From Pinguiococcus pyrenoidosus (taxonomy: Eukaryota; Sar; Pinguiophyceae; Pinguiochrysidales; Pinguiochrysidaceae), in contig JAAMXY010000370.1 of NCBI GenBank assembly GCA_019677205.1, positions 1 to 45,307 of the forward strand: a DNA stretch of 45,307 nt, in the 5' to 3' direction. The notes under the pieces were generated by a model. That model made no database searches. It was not told the DNA's origin and was given only the letters and a program-made list of their open reading frames with translations. Made by a program: the position numbers and the translations under genes. Positions 19,691 through 30,329 of this stretch are shown piece by piece (the first letter of the stretch is position 1; each line of letters begins with the position of its first letter).

Positions 19691-22600
19691 CTATCCTCCT
19701 GATGAAGAAGCGAAGGCAACGCTCAGCGGGGAAAGCACATTGCCAACGCGTGGCATTTGCCTTACCTCGCCAGAATCCAAGCTACTCCTTCGTCTCTTGC
19801 TTCGGCGTAGTGCGCGGTCGGAACCGTCCCCTTCGTCCTCTCCGGCCGCATATAGAGCGTCGTCCGCTTCCCTCTCAGTGTCTCGTGGGGTCCGATGCTT
19901 CTCCGCCGAGGAATGCTCACCCACCGCACCACGCGCATCTGGGCTGGCGTCCTGCACTGGATCGTCTATCTCGCCCTCCTCCCCGTCCTCCTCGTCGTCA
20001 TCTTGGCCGGGCGGCCTGAAGGACAGCTTACTGGCTTCGCCCAGGAACCGATTCTTCAGCTTCTCCATGTGCTCCTCGAACCACTCACGTTCGCATCCCT
20101 CCAAGCGGCGAGAGTGCTGCGCTTCCGACCACCTCGTTCCGACGTGCCATTTCTTCTTGTACTTCTCCTCCAACAGCCTCATGTACTTCTGCTTCCTGCG
20201 CTCTTTCTTCTCAGCACGCTCGACCCGCTCCCGTCGCGCATATTCCATCTCCCGCTGAAAGAATGCGCTGAACTCTTCAGACGAGATGCCCTCCGCCAAG
20301 AGAAACGCCTCTGGTGACACTGAAGGAGCAGCGGCCTCTCCATCGGCATCCGCTTTCTCCATCTTGGCCGCGCCAGCCGCACTTTCTGCCCCAGCTTCTC
20401 CCTCCTGCTGACCGTTGCCCTTCGCCGAGTCATTGGCTTCTCGGGCAGGTCCGGCGCCACCGTCTTTCCCTTGCTCCCCTGTTCTGAGCTTTCTGAGAGC
20501 ATGATCTTTCGCCAATGCTTCCAGCACCTCCTGCTCCGTGGTACTCTCCTCGAACACAAGGCGCAGCTCGTCCACCCGATCCTGGAGAAACCGCCGATTG
20601 CGTTTGGCCGCGCGCAGCAGATCGTCGATCTTGTCCTCAAAGATCATCTTCGGGGTCTTCCCAAGATCAAGCTTGCGAAGCGCGGCCGGTCGGAGGATTT
20701 CGTTCAGTTCGTCCATGATGTCGTGAATGCGGATGAACGGATTGGGATCCCACGCCGGATCCACGGGCCTGTATGGCTTCCGCTCGGCGCTTCTCTTGCT
20801 TGCGTCCTGGCTTCCGTTTCCCCCTTCGCTTTTCCGTTCTCCCGCAGCCGAGTCCGCTAGCTCCTGGGTCTCCCCGACAACAGCCTCCCTGGCTCCTGGC
20901 GAAGCTTTCTCCGCTAGCCCTTCGAGCGTTGCAGTGCTGGGCGGTGCCTTCTGCTCTTCCGCCGCAATGGCATCACTGTCGACAGTCACGTCGCCATTGC
21001 CATTGCCATTTGTCGTCGTTGCAATTGCAGTTGCAGTTGCCGTTGCCGTTGCAGTTTCTGTTGCTTCAGAGTTTCCCCCGTCAGCTTCCTCTGCGCCGAG
21101 CTTCTTCGCTTCTCCTCCACTTTCGTCTGCTCCCTTGTCCAAGGACGCAGCCGGATCTGGCTGTGCGTGAGGCTTTGCGTCAGGGGCGTCTTGAGCAGCG
21201 TCGCCTGAGGCCTCAGACGTTGGCGCGACCCCGGCCTCCTGCAAGCTGGGCGCATCTGCAGACTGCTGCGTCGCCTTCCCATTCTGCTCTCCGTGTGGAT
21301 TCTGCAGGAGGAGCTGCTTGGCCTCGCTCCATCGGCTTCGATGATCGACCAATCCGAGCTGCACCAGGTCATCCACGACGTCCTTCAACTCTTCCTGGCA
21401 GCTCTTCAAGTGGCCAACCAGCACGTCGACGCGGCCCTTCACCTTCTGGTCGTTCTTGCGGACCAGGTCCTCTACGGTGTCGTCGAAGTACCTTCGGCGC
21501 TTGCTCTCAGTTAGGCCTTGCCATGCCTCCCACCAAGGATTCTTCTCATCGCCGTCGGCTGCATCGGCTCCGTCCGGTGCCTCCGCCTTCTGGGGCCCTC
21601 GTCGTGCCAGCGCCATCAGCTTCGGGCCGCAGTCGCGCCATGTGCTCATGTGGTCGATCACAAGTTGCGACGCCGTGGCTTCCTGCGGATCAGCTCGGGA
21701 GGCACTGCCAGCGTCGTCGGCTTCCTCGGGCTTCACGCAAGATGCCAGGAGGTCCAGGAAGTGGCTTCTGAGGAAGTCCTCTCTTTCTCGCTCCTTCCGT
21801 CGCTCTTCCCGCTTGAGCTCCTCTGTGAAATCGTAGAAGACCTCTTCTCGCTCCGCAACCGAGAGAGAGCTCTTGAGCCGCTCGTAGGTCTCCATGACCA
21901 CACCTTCGGCTCGGCTGAAGTAGTTTTCTGCATCCTTCAGCTTGTGGTGCGCAGAGATCTGCGTGGTTGTCGCGAGCAGCCGGATGAACTCATCGCGGGC
22001 GCTCTTCTTCATCTGCCTCTGCGCCTCCTTCTCCTTCTTCGCGGCCAGCGTGAGGTACTCCGCAAATGCCTGCTTCCGCGCGCCCATCGACTTCAGAGCG
22101 AACCATCGCTCATCGGCTTGGCAGATCTGCTTCACATCTCCCCACTTGGCCGAGCTCTCAACCTCCAGATCCCGCAGCAGCTCATGAAACACCTTCTTCG
22201 GGTCCTGGACCGGAGCCGCCGCCTTTGCTTCGTTCCCCCGTCGTGCCGAGTCGCTTGACGCCTTCGTCTCCCCGCTGCCCCCCTCGGCGCCTCCCGCGCC
22301 TTTGCCCTGCTTGTCACCCTGGGCGGAATCGCCCGTGGTCGCCGCTTCCGCCATGGCCTTTGCGGCAGCTGCCCAGGCCTTGCTCCGTTCCTCGCTCGGG
22401 ACCGCAGAGGCCATTGACGATTCTGCGGCAGGACCCTGGGGGGCGCCTCCTGGCGCAGCCAAGGCCGCCCCAGAGGGGTCGGCAGCCAACGCTGCTTGAG
22501 ACGATGGACCTAGCGCTGTTTGCGGGTGGGTTGCTTGCCCTGTCAGTCGCAATTCCGCGTCCTGCAGGATGATAGGGTTAGCTTAGCAAAGTCGAGCATC

Positions 22601-23620
22601 TCTCTTGTTTGACTGCAGCAGAACAGAGCAGAGCAGAGCGGAGCAGGGAAGGGCAGGTGTGAAGAGAGGGGAAAGGCCCGCTGCAAGCTACCTTCTTTCG
22701 AGCCTCCTGAATCCGCTGCTTGTACTCCTTCAAGGCCGCTGGTTCCTCCCAAACGGAAGCCTGCCCATCTTTCGATGTGCATCCCATCCAGCGCAGTGTG
22801 AGCGAGTGGACAAACGAGCTCTTCGCAGTTTGCAGTCCGACCAAATCCTTCACCTGAGAAATACGTCCTTCCATCTTTGGCGGTATACTCCTTCCATGCA
22901 CAAGCTGGCACGGCTCGCTCATGCGGACCTTTCAGCTCGTCGGGCCTTTGAGGAGGGGAAGGAGAGAGAGGAGAAAGGGCAGCCACGGTGAGAGGCAAGA
23001 TACTGGTGCGTCCACCAAAGTAGAATCAAACCCAAGATCACGAAGTAAAAGAGGAAAAGAGATGAAGGAGAAGGAGAAGAAGAGAGAAACAGAGAAACAC
23101 AGACATCATAGCAGCCGATGGTGGGGCAGGCTGGGCCACTTCGTTACCTCTCGTAGGTGCTTTGCTGCGTTCTGGCGTTGTGAAAGTAGGGTCTGCCATC
23201 TGGCGCAACGTGTTCAGTCCATTCTTGCACCGGCGCTGCATACGGCACGCCTGGCATAGCTGCGGGGGCCATGGGCGCCATCGGATTCATCATGCCCATC
23301 ATATTCGCCGCAGTCATGGCATTGGGCGGAGGCATCGCCACTGGCGGCAGTCCCATGGGATAATACGGCGGCATCTTGCCCGGATAGCCACGCGGTCCCA
23401 TGGCCATTCCCGCGCCATAGGACGCGCTCGGGACAGTGGGAGGCCTGGCCCCATCGGGATTGCCGTAGGGATTGGGCGCTGCTGTGGCCGTAGAAGTGCT
23501 GGGCGGCGCGGAGGCCGTCAAAGCATTTGGTGGATGGTCCACAGGATTCGGCGCATTTGTCCCGCGGGTCATCCATGCTGGCAGTGTGCTCCCCCGCCCT
23601 CGGCCTCGACCTAAGCTCAT
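19691..23620 (-). CDS. PRP40: PRP40-like pre-mRNA splicing factor (WW-WW-FF)
   Basis: Early U1 snRNP-associated scaffold that bridges the two ends of an intron. Four exons: 23620-23148, 22945-22854, 22768-22692, 22561-19691; introns of 202, 85 and 130 bp in phases 2, 1 and 0; spliced 1170 aa. The start is chosen at MSLGRGRGRG, then STLPAWMTRG, typical of this family; an ATG at 23662 would add 14 residues. Residues 20-140 are Pro/Met/Ala-rich. WW1 is VQEWTEHVAPDGRPYFHNAR, then QSTYERP. WW2 is WKEYTAKDGRTYFSDGQ, then SVWEEP, with a slightly shortened loop. From about residue 335 several FF domains follow (DPKKVFHELLRDLEVESSAK; DEFIRLLATTTQISAHHKLK; later blocks). These are separated by a long Ala/Glu/Thr-rich low-complexity stretch near 21000-21250. 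The C-terminus is acidic with an RRSKRRRSS basic patch. TCERG1-type CA150 is the alternative, but two adjacent N-terminal WW domains favour PRP40. Confidence 0.85.
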
Positions 23621-23739
23621 CTCGACGCTCGCACCGACTGCCACGACGCGCCTGCCACTCAAGTCCGGGGACGACGCCTAACAGCCTTGTCTCGCCATGC
23701 TTTCGCTTTTTCAAAGGATACATGAGCTGCTTATAGTCA

Positions 23740-23960
23740 AATGAAATAGGTCTAGCATGGTACCAAAAAATTATTTTTTGTACAATTTTAAAATATTTGA
23801 CTTGGACACAATCTTGTGTGGTACTCGTTACACATTCTATTGATCGGAGATATATAATATATATTAGTTTTATGATATATGAAAAGAATTAGTAACAATC
23901 AAAAGGTTCAAAGCAACGAGTTATGATTTAAAATTAATTTTTAAAAGTATTTAAAAAGCA
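23740..23960. promoter_or_regulatory. AT-rich island between divergent genes
   Basis: A sharp drop in GC with runs such as ttattttttgtac and atatataatatatatt separates the divergent PRP40-like and REX1B-like genes. It probably holds a two-way promoter. No gene is supported in 23621-24071. Confidence 0.5.
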
Positions 23961-24071
23961 TGTCTTTTCGATGGAAGCCGAAAAATCCGAGGTCCCGATT
24001 CCCAAGCCTTGAGGAGTCCGTGGAGCTTCTGCCAAACAGCACTGTTCTCTGAGGCCACAACACAGCCTAGG

Positions 24072-24734
24072 ATGGAGTTCTCGGCGGCCTACGAGATCCT
24101 GAGCAATCGGAGATGTTGTGACTGTCCCGAGCACGAGAAGCCCGAGCGCCCGATAGAAGGACAGACTCTGGAAGTGGGAGCCGACTTTGAGACGTCCGCC
24201 TGCCATGCGCATTGTGCTGCTCCCGAAGACGAGAGGAAAGAGCCCAACAGCGAAGATGGCTTCCAAGCGTCGATGAGCCAACTTCCCTTGCAGGAGCTGA
24301 TGACCCTAGCGATCCAATGCCAGCACGAGAGAAGTGAGACCATGAACGCCTTCGATGGGAAACTGGCGGCGCTGCTGGACAGAGAAGAGCTGGAAGCCTA
24401 TCCCGCACTTGTGGCAGAGACCACTGCGAAGTTCAGTGTTCTCAGTCGGACGGTTCGGGCGGTCGAAGGAGAGTTGCAAGCGCGGAAGAAGCTGATTCCG
24501 GCGAAGCTGCTGCGGCGGCTCCAGGAGCAAGAGAAGGAGCACTTGACAGTCACGGCAGCCTTGCACATGGACCAACTCCGGATGTTCCGCAGCTCAAGAG
24601 ATGACGCGGAAGGGCACGCCAAGGAGCTCCAGATGCTTGCCAGAAGCTTGGAGATCTGCGAGGGGAGCAGGGCCGACATCCGAAGGAACATCCAGGAAGT
24701 CCTGGACGAGCTGCGGTGTGAGATGGACGAGTAG
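24072..24734 (+). CDS. REX1B-like (required-for-excision) domain protein
   Basis: Intronless, 220 aa from the ATG at 24072; an in-frame ATG at 24009 would add 21 residues without clear character. Residues 1-70 are poorly conserved and hold several Cys (RRCCDCPEHEK). Residues about 75-220 are helical and fit the REX1B domain: LQELMTLAIQCQHERSETMN, a KFSVLSRTVRAVEGEL helix, then LRRLQEQEKEHLTVTAALHM, which matches the family's lQ-Ek-kL-lTa pattern. REX1 was described as needed for DNA repair in Chlamydomonas and has a short human relative (REX1BD). The biochemical role is not established. The match is from memory of the pattern, hence moderate confidence. Confidence 0.6.
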   Translation: MEFSAAYEILSNRRCCDCPEHEKPERPIEGQTLEVGADFETSACHAHCAAPEDERKEPNSEDGFQASMSQLPLQELMTLAIQCQHERSETMNAFDGKLAALLDREELEAYPALVAETTAKFSVLSRTVRAVEGELQARKKLIPAKLLRRLQEQEKEHLTVTAALHMDQLRMFRSSRDDAEGHAKELQMLARSLEICEGSRADIRRNIQEVLDELRCEMDE

Positions 24735-24800
24735 AGGCTGCTTCCGCCAGGAAACTAAGCTAGCTAGCACTTAGGATCGTTGATGGACCTCAAGGAAACG

Positions 24801-25020
24801 CGTCCTTCCTCCCGAAGCCGCGCCCTTCCTCCCGAAGCCGCGCCCTTCCTCCCGAAGCCGCGCCCTTCCTCCCGAAGCGGCGCCCTTCCTCCCGAAGCGG
24901 CGCCCTTCCTCCCGAAGCCGCGCTCTTCCTCCCGAAGTCGCGCTTTTCCTCCCGAAGTCGCGCTTTTCCTCCCGAGGCCGCGCCCTTCCCCCCGAGGCCG
25001 CGCCCTCCCTCCCGAAGCGG
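24801..25020. repeat. 20-bp minisatellite, 11 copies
   Basis: Eleven direct copies of cgcccttcctcccgaagccg in exact 20-base register; copies differ by one or two bases, and the flanks 24735-24800 and 25021-25188 are unique. The array lies in the gap between two convergent genes. Because 20 is not a multiple of 3, a reading frame through it repeats every 60 bases; open frames on both strands are a by-product of the repeat, not genes. Confidence 0.95.
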
Positions 25021-25188
25021 GACCTCCGAGGGGAAGTGAGGTTGCCTGCCACATGGGTTGCGCGGACACCAACAGTCGTGCCGCTCCAGCACCCCGGACG
25101 CTCAGTGGGTTGCGTCGCAAGTACGGGAAGGACACACTTCAGCTCATACTGAAGCTATCCTTGGGCTTCCACTAGACCGGTCGTCCTG

Positions 25189-26414
25189 CTATCGCGGCAT
25201 GCCTTCCATGCGGCCTTCCAGTTCCTCCATCGTCGCCGTTCCCGGCGGGAGCTGCATGAACTCCTGAAACGCGCGATATGCGGGAGTCCGCCTTCCGTTC
25301 GCATCTCGCAGCACCATCACCTGAGGCCCGATTGCGTCAGCACAGCAAAACGCCACGGCGGAGATCTGACCTGAAAGGCGCAAAGGGAGGTTTGGGCGAC
25401 GGACCTTGTGCAAACGCTCAAAGGGCGTCTGAACGTCCTGTTGCCTCGCACAGGTGCAGACGCAGATGTGCGGCGGCCGCCCTTCCTTGAAGACGAAGTC
25501 GTAGCGTTCCACGATGACGAGTCCGTTTCGAACCGGCGCATCTTCCGTGCGCTCGTCCTGAGCGGCCATGACATACACAAAGCGCCCGTCCGGTGCCAGT
25601 AGCTCGACGGCCTGGGAAGACAACGTGCACGGAAGTCAGCCGCATTCGTTCCTCCATCAAGCCTCTCGTGGGCATCCTGGCAAGTCTTACGGCTGCACAG
25701 TAGTCGTAGATGCTTCCCCGCAGCTCGACTCTGCAGTGCGCCTTTTGAGAGTGCTTGCTGAGCACGGCAGACCCTTCTGGCAAGTAGGGCGGCGATCCCG
25801 TCACGAGCTCAAAGCCCTGCCCTGGCCGCTGGATCTTCGCTTTGCCGGCGTCATCGTGGAGCTCTCGAAGGTCCATCAAGTATGCATGGACGCGATGCGC
25901 CAGCCGATTGACGCGGACACTCTTCTTCGCCAGATGGTGGGACACCTTGTCAAGTGAGCCAGCACCGCAACACATCAGCGTCGCGCGTGGCCCCAAAGGT
26001 TGTCAAAGTTCTAGAATGGCGTCATCTCTCCGCCTCCTCTCTTAGCGAGAGGCCGCGTACCTCCTGCGCTTCCACCATGACCAGCGACGCCTCTCTGGGC
26101 AGTCGCCACAGGGTTGCCAAGCCCACAGAGCCCACGCCAGCGCCCAAGTCCAGTATGGAATGCGCATTGGGCCGAACGTGTGCGGCGCGAAAGGCGGTGA
26201 AGATGTCGTCGTTGCTGAAGCGATGGCCCTTCTTGAGTTGATAGATCTGCCATTCGGGCGTCAATTGATCCACCGTCTCTTCTTCTGTTTCTTCTTCATC
26301 TTTTTGGTCTTCTTCTTCTTCTTCTTCTTCTTCTTCTTCTTCTTCTTCTTCTTCTTCTTCTTCACCACTCCACCAAGTGCCCATCTGTCGATGTCCTGCA
26401 CTCCGACGGAACAC
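25189..26414 (-). CDS. Class I methyltransferase, TrmN6/YfiC-like
   Basis: SAM-dependent methyltransferase of the N6-adenine type; the bacterial relative modifies A37 of tRNA-Val. Three exons: 26414-26061, 25945-25691, 25611-25189; introns of 115 and 79 bp, phase 0; 343 aa. Residues 18-45 are a poly-Glu run encoded by (GAA)n. Next come YQLKKGHRFSNDDIFTAF, SAM motif I SILDLGAGVGSVGLATLW, an acidic motif II (VMVEAQE), then LAKKSVRVNRLAHRVHAYLM. The catalytic motif is SPPY (ELVTGSPPYLPEG), a variant of NPPY. The C-terminal third completes the fold (GRFVYVMAAQD, then PPHICVCTCA). The start could also be the Met at 26384. It stands head-to-head with the PLPBP gene, with 253 bases between start codons. 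The substrate in this organism is inferred only from family. Confidence 0.8.
26306..26363. repeat. (TTC)n trinucleotide repeat
   Basis: About 19 copies of TTC, read as (GAA)n on the minus strand, encode the poly-Glu stretch of the methyltransferase. Coding microsatellite. Confidence 0.9.
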
Positions 26415-26667
26415 GGGAGTCTCTCGCGGTGCGTTGCGCCGCTCTCGGCTGCTACGGAGCCTCGCGAGCCTCGCGCGTCCGTCTGTCTCCCGCGCGGCTT
26501 CTCCGACAGAAGGACGGAGACGGAGCGACGCGACGCGGCGGCGTCAGCATTGGTCAGCAGATCGGGACAGCTGCTGCGCAGTTGTGCTGCAGCGCCAGAT
26601 CGCAGTGGAGGCCTCCACCGCCAGCGTGGTTGCCAAGTGTCCCCGCGTGGCGTCCTCGCACCGTTCG

Positions 26668-27510
26668 ATGCGCCTTCTGGCGCCCCTGGCAGCTGCGTGC
26701 AGTGTTTTGCAGCCCATCCGCTACGGCGTGGCAGGCGTGCGGAGACTCACCATGGACGCTTCTGCTTCGGCCAGCACCGGGGACAGCTTGCTGCAGCCGG
26801 AGGCTGTCGCACTCGGCTACAGCAGCGTCCTGGAACGCTGCCAAGCGGCCGCGGCAGCGGCGGGAGTGGAAACTGGGCCTCGCCTCGTCGCCGTCAGCAA
26901 GACCAAGCCCTTGGAGCTGCTCCAAGCGGCGTATGACGCTGGCTGCCGTGACTTTGGCGAGAACTACGCACAGGAGCTGCTGGAGAAAGGCCCCGCTATG
27001 CCCGAGGATGTGTGCTGGCGCTTCATCGGGCACCTGCAGAGCAACAAGGCCAAGGCTCTCGTTGAAGGGGTGCCCAACCTCGTTTGCGTGGAGACGGTCG
27101 ACTCGGAGAAGCTGGCGAGGAAGCTTCATAGCGCCTGCGAGAGCGTGGGCCGCGACAGCCCGCTTGGCATCATGGTGCAAGTGAACACAAGCGGAGAAGA
27201 CAGCAAAAGCGGCGTGGCGCCCCTGGAGGGCGCTCTCGCGCTCTGCCGCTTTGTGACGCAGGAGTGTCCCAAGCTGCACCTCGACGGCTTGATGACCATT
27301 GGCGCCGTGGGGGACGTCTCTGCCTTCGATGTGCTCGCACAGACTCGGGATCTCGTCGCCAACGAGCTGGCCATAGACTCGTCGGAGCTAGAGCTCAGCA
27401 TGGGCATGTCCAGCGACTTCGAGGACGCCATCAAGGCCGGCAGCACCAGCGTGCGGGTTGGGTCGAGCATCTTCGGGGCGCGGTCATATCCCAACAATAA
27501 GAGCGCATAG
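26668..27510 (+). CDS. PLPBP: PLP homeostasis protein (YggS/PROSC family)
   Basis: Binds pyridoxal 5'-phosphate and buffers its level; no catalytic activity is known in the family. Intronless, 280 aa from the ATG at 26668. Residues 1-28 (MRLLAPLAAACSVLQPIRYG, then VAGVRRLT) look like an organelle presequence; the core could also start at MDASASAS (26752). Family marks: PRLVAVSKTKPLELLQAAYD with the PLP-binding Lys in SKTK, FGENYAQEL, WRFIGHLQSNKAK, VQVNTSGEDSKSG, LDGLMTIGAV, and the C-terminal ELSMGMSSDFEDAIKAGST, then VRVGSSIFGAR. The full length of the usual family is present with no breaks. Upstream in-frame ATGs reach back to 26377 but overlap the head-to-head methyltransferase gene and look non-coding. 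Confidence 0.93.
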   Translation: MRLLAPLAAACSVLQPIRYGVAGVRRLTMDASASASTGDSLLQPEAVALGYSSVLERCQAAAAAAGVETGPRLVAVSKTKPLELLQAAYDAGCRDFGENYAQELLEKGPAMPEDVCWRFIGHLQSNKAKALVEGVPNLVCVETVDSEKLARKLHSACESVGRDSPLGIMVQVNTSGEDSKSGVAPLEGALALCRFVTQECPKLHLDGLMTIGAVGDVSAFDVLAQTRDLVANELAIDSSELELSMGMSSDFEDAIKAGSTSVRVGSSIFGARSYPNNKSA

Positions 27511-27577
27511 CGCAGAAAGAAGCCAGCACCATTCATCACTGTTCTCTGCTTTTTTTCACAATTCGGCGATCTTGAGA

Positions 27578-27626
27578 CATGCGCCTGCGCTCTGGATCAC
27601 ACTGCCTACGCTCTGGATCACACTGG
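27578..27626. repeat. Direct repeat of ctctggatcacactg
   Basis: Two copies of gctctggatcacactg about 20 bases apart in the short gap between the PLPBP and ATE1 stop codons. The outer edges (gcctgcg / gcaggcg) are complementary, so the transcript could fold there. Confidence 0.5.
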
Positions 27627-27698
27627 CAGGCGCACCACCGATGCCGACGACCGCACTTCACACGCGTGCGCGCGACGCGCGCCTTCGACAGGTCTTTA

Positions 27699-28605
27699 CT
27701 AAAAGGACAGATCGATCTCCTGGGCCAGGCTGGGCCCGATGCCCTCCACGTAGCTTTGGAGAATGGGACTCACATAGCTCCTCGAGTCCTGGGTCAGCAT
27801 GCTCAGCGTTAAGCGACTGCGGCGCACGGAGAACTCCAGCGCGTCCGTGAACGGAACAAGCGCTGCCTCGTGGACGAGCCAAGGGCGGTCTGCTGCGCTG
27901 CCCTGGGAAAGCGGCTGCGGCCGCCGCAAGATTTGCCGCACGATGCTCCGGAGCTCGCCAACCTCCGTTCCTGGGACGAGCTGGTGCCCGGCTGCCCGAG
28001 CAACGCGTTTCAGCGCCCCGCCACCAAAGCTCTCAGTGCACACGGTGATGTTGGGATCCTCCTCGCTCAGCGGCTCGTCGCAGAGCCGGGCGTACTTGCG
28101 AGAGTCAAGGATGGGAGCCGCCGCATCAAGCTGCACCCAACGGAAGGTCTCCGGACAGAGCAGCTCGCTGGGATGATACTGGCCCTTGTAGGCCATCTTC
28201 ACACAATCGTGGACGTAGTAACCGAGGTAGTAGAAGTCACACCCGGGGCGCTTCGCCTGCGCAAGCCAATCGATCTCCCAAAGAGCGACGAGCTTGCCTA
28301 GCTCCAGGGCCCGCAGCTCCGGATCGTAGAAGCAGTAGACGCTAGACAAGCAGTTGGGGAGGATGTCCACCACCCCGACCGCAACCAGCTCCTCGTTGAG
28401 GATGTAATACATGTGATACGCCCCCTCCGGCAGAGTGTAGCTCTCGGAAAGCGTGTACTCCGGGTCGTCCTCGCCTTGGCCTTGGTCTTCGCCTTCACCT
28501 GCGGCGGCACTGGCCGGATGCTCGTCATCGTTGCCGTGGTCGTTGCCGAGAGCGTCATCGTCATCATCATCATCTTCGTTGTCATCGAGGCCACCACTGT
28601 CATGG

Positions 28606-28648
<43 letters not shown>

Positions 28649-30065
28649 CATCATCACGACCACCAGCACCACCACTACCGTCCTGTCGGTGGGAGGTCGC
28701 GTCCCTTGCCGACCGCCCGTTTTCCCTTGTACGTTTCTCGCCCCTGTTTCCCTCCTGAGCCCCATTGCGAGGCCCCTTCAGGTTCTTCTTCTTCTTCTTC
28801 AGGAACGGATTGGTGCACAGGAAGCGCTCGTAGGACCTTTCACTCAGGTCTTCTAACTTGTCGTCGTGGACGGCCTGCTGGTATCGGCAGTAGAGCTGGA
28901 AGGCCTCCTCTCGCAGCTTCGCTCTCTTGACCACCACGCGAAGGTCCAGCCGGCCACCGTTCTTGCTCGCTAGTCTAGCAACCGGGTCGGCGACCGCTTC
29001 GGCGTGAGAAGCACCCTGGGAATGGAGGATGCCGGCGCCCTTTCCTCCGAAAGCATCCTCTGGCGAGGTTCCCGCGCCTTCGCTATCGTGATCGGGACGC
29101 GGCGCCGAGCTGTCCTCCAAGTCCATGCCGTCGTTGAGCTCAAATGCGCCAGACAGGATGGCGCGATCCACCGACGCGATGATCCAGCTGCTGCTCTCGA
29201 CGCTAATCGTGAGGGCATCCAGCACCGCGCGGGGGACGTTCTCGGAGCTCTCAAGGGCTTGTCCCAGCTTGCTCCGCAGCGCTTCGGCCAACTCCTGTGG
29301 CTTCTCGAACGCGCACGTCCCTTTCTTCGCCAACGCGTGAAACGTAGCCAGAGCCACAGACGTGCTGACCTCCACCTTGTCATCCGTTTGCTCCTGTACC
29401 GCGTGCTTCTTGGATTTCTTCTTTTGCCGCACTTTCCACTTCGCTGCTGCTTCCGTTCCTGCCTCGCCCGCCGTCATTTCGAGCAGCGAAGCCCTCAGAG
29501 GCCCATTCAGCAGCTCCTCCAAAAGGCCACCAAGCGGCTGCTGTGCAGAGCGTGGCCCCTCGCGCTGCTGCTCCGTCTCGCGGGCAGCCAGGCCTCCCTG
29601 AAGCCGCTCGAAGCGCCTCTTGCACCGCTTCTGGGCCTTGTTTGGCCGAAAGCTGCTCACTCGCAGTCGGATGGCATATTGAGGGCAGCACGTCTCGTGC
29701 ATGGTCGGCTTGTACACATACGTGCCACATCTATGCCACAGAAGATTCAGCTTTAGACAGCGTCTCCACGAACGGGCTTTGGCCCCCATGCGCTTTCGGG
29801 TACACAAGGTGTCTGTGCGCTTCGCTTTCAACTTGCGCCTCGCTTACCTTCTCCAGCCTCTGTCGATCATGCGCTGATAGTGCTCGCACGTGAGGCGCTT
29901 GGCCTCGACGCCGAAGGAAACGCTTTCGCCGTCCTTGCAGTAGCCACAACTGTGGCGTTGAGGACCTAGGCCGCAAAAACGCAGAAGCGTTATCTCTCGG
30001 CTTCGAAGAAGATCGGAAAAGCTGGGGAAAGCTCACGAGGCACCTGCGAGCTGAACGGCGCTCAT
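27699..30065 (-). CDS. ATE1: Arginyl-tRNA--protein transferase
   Basis: Transfers Arg from Arg-tRNA to N-terminal Asp/Glu (and oxidised Cys), feeding the N-degron pathway. Three exons: 30065-30044 (22 bp, MSAVQLA plus one base), 29965-29848, 29730-27699; introns of 78 and 117 bp in phases 1 and 2; 723 aa. The N-terminal domain has the conserved Cys motifs CGYC (residues 14-17) and TCCPQY (60-65). [17 protein letters not shown] lies between them, exactly as in ATE1. The C-terminal domain has [40 protein letters not shown] and [20 protein letters not shown]. An acidic low-complexity insert, including a run of about 15 Asp encoded by (GAC)n, lies between the halves (28500-28680). It makes the protein longer than the common 500-600 aa. 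The gene is head-to-head with FTO, 264 bases apart. Confidence 0.96.
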
Positions 30066-30329
30066 CTTCTCCCCCCGCCACGCTGCAGAACAGCTCTTCA
30101 CACGTAGATGGCTGTAGCGCTGGCGGATGCGCCGCTCTCAGCTTTGGGGGAAATCGCTCCTTCTTCTCAGCGCCAATTCCTCTGACGGCTGTTCCTATGT
30201 CTCTTGATCATTTCACTGATCATTTTAAATTACGCGAACCCATATCTAGAATAAATGGAAACGATAAATGCGCGTTTTAACAGCGAAGATCGAGCGGCTG
30301 GTGCAGTTGCAGCCAATTTGTGGCAGTGA

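Noticed and set aside
20773-21771. 332-aa plus-strand open frame
   Set aside because: Antisense to the PRP40-like exon and dominated by Leu/Arg/Ser low complexity.
23162-23614. His/Arg-rich plus-strand open frame
   Set aside because: Shadow of the Pro/Met-rich N-terminal exon of the PRP40-like gene on the other strand.
24764-25175. Four open frames of about 90-130 aa on both strands
   Set aside because: All are made by the 20-bp minisatellite, whose unit has no stop codon in most frames.
25321-25370. Possible intron in the last methyltransferase exon (gt...ag, 50 bp)
   Set aside because: Removing 50 bases would break the frame of a continuous open exon that ends in a plausible C-terminus; it is also shorter than any other intron here.
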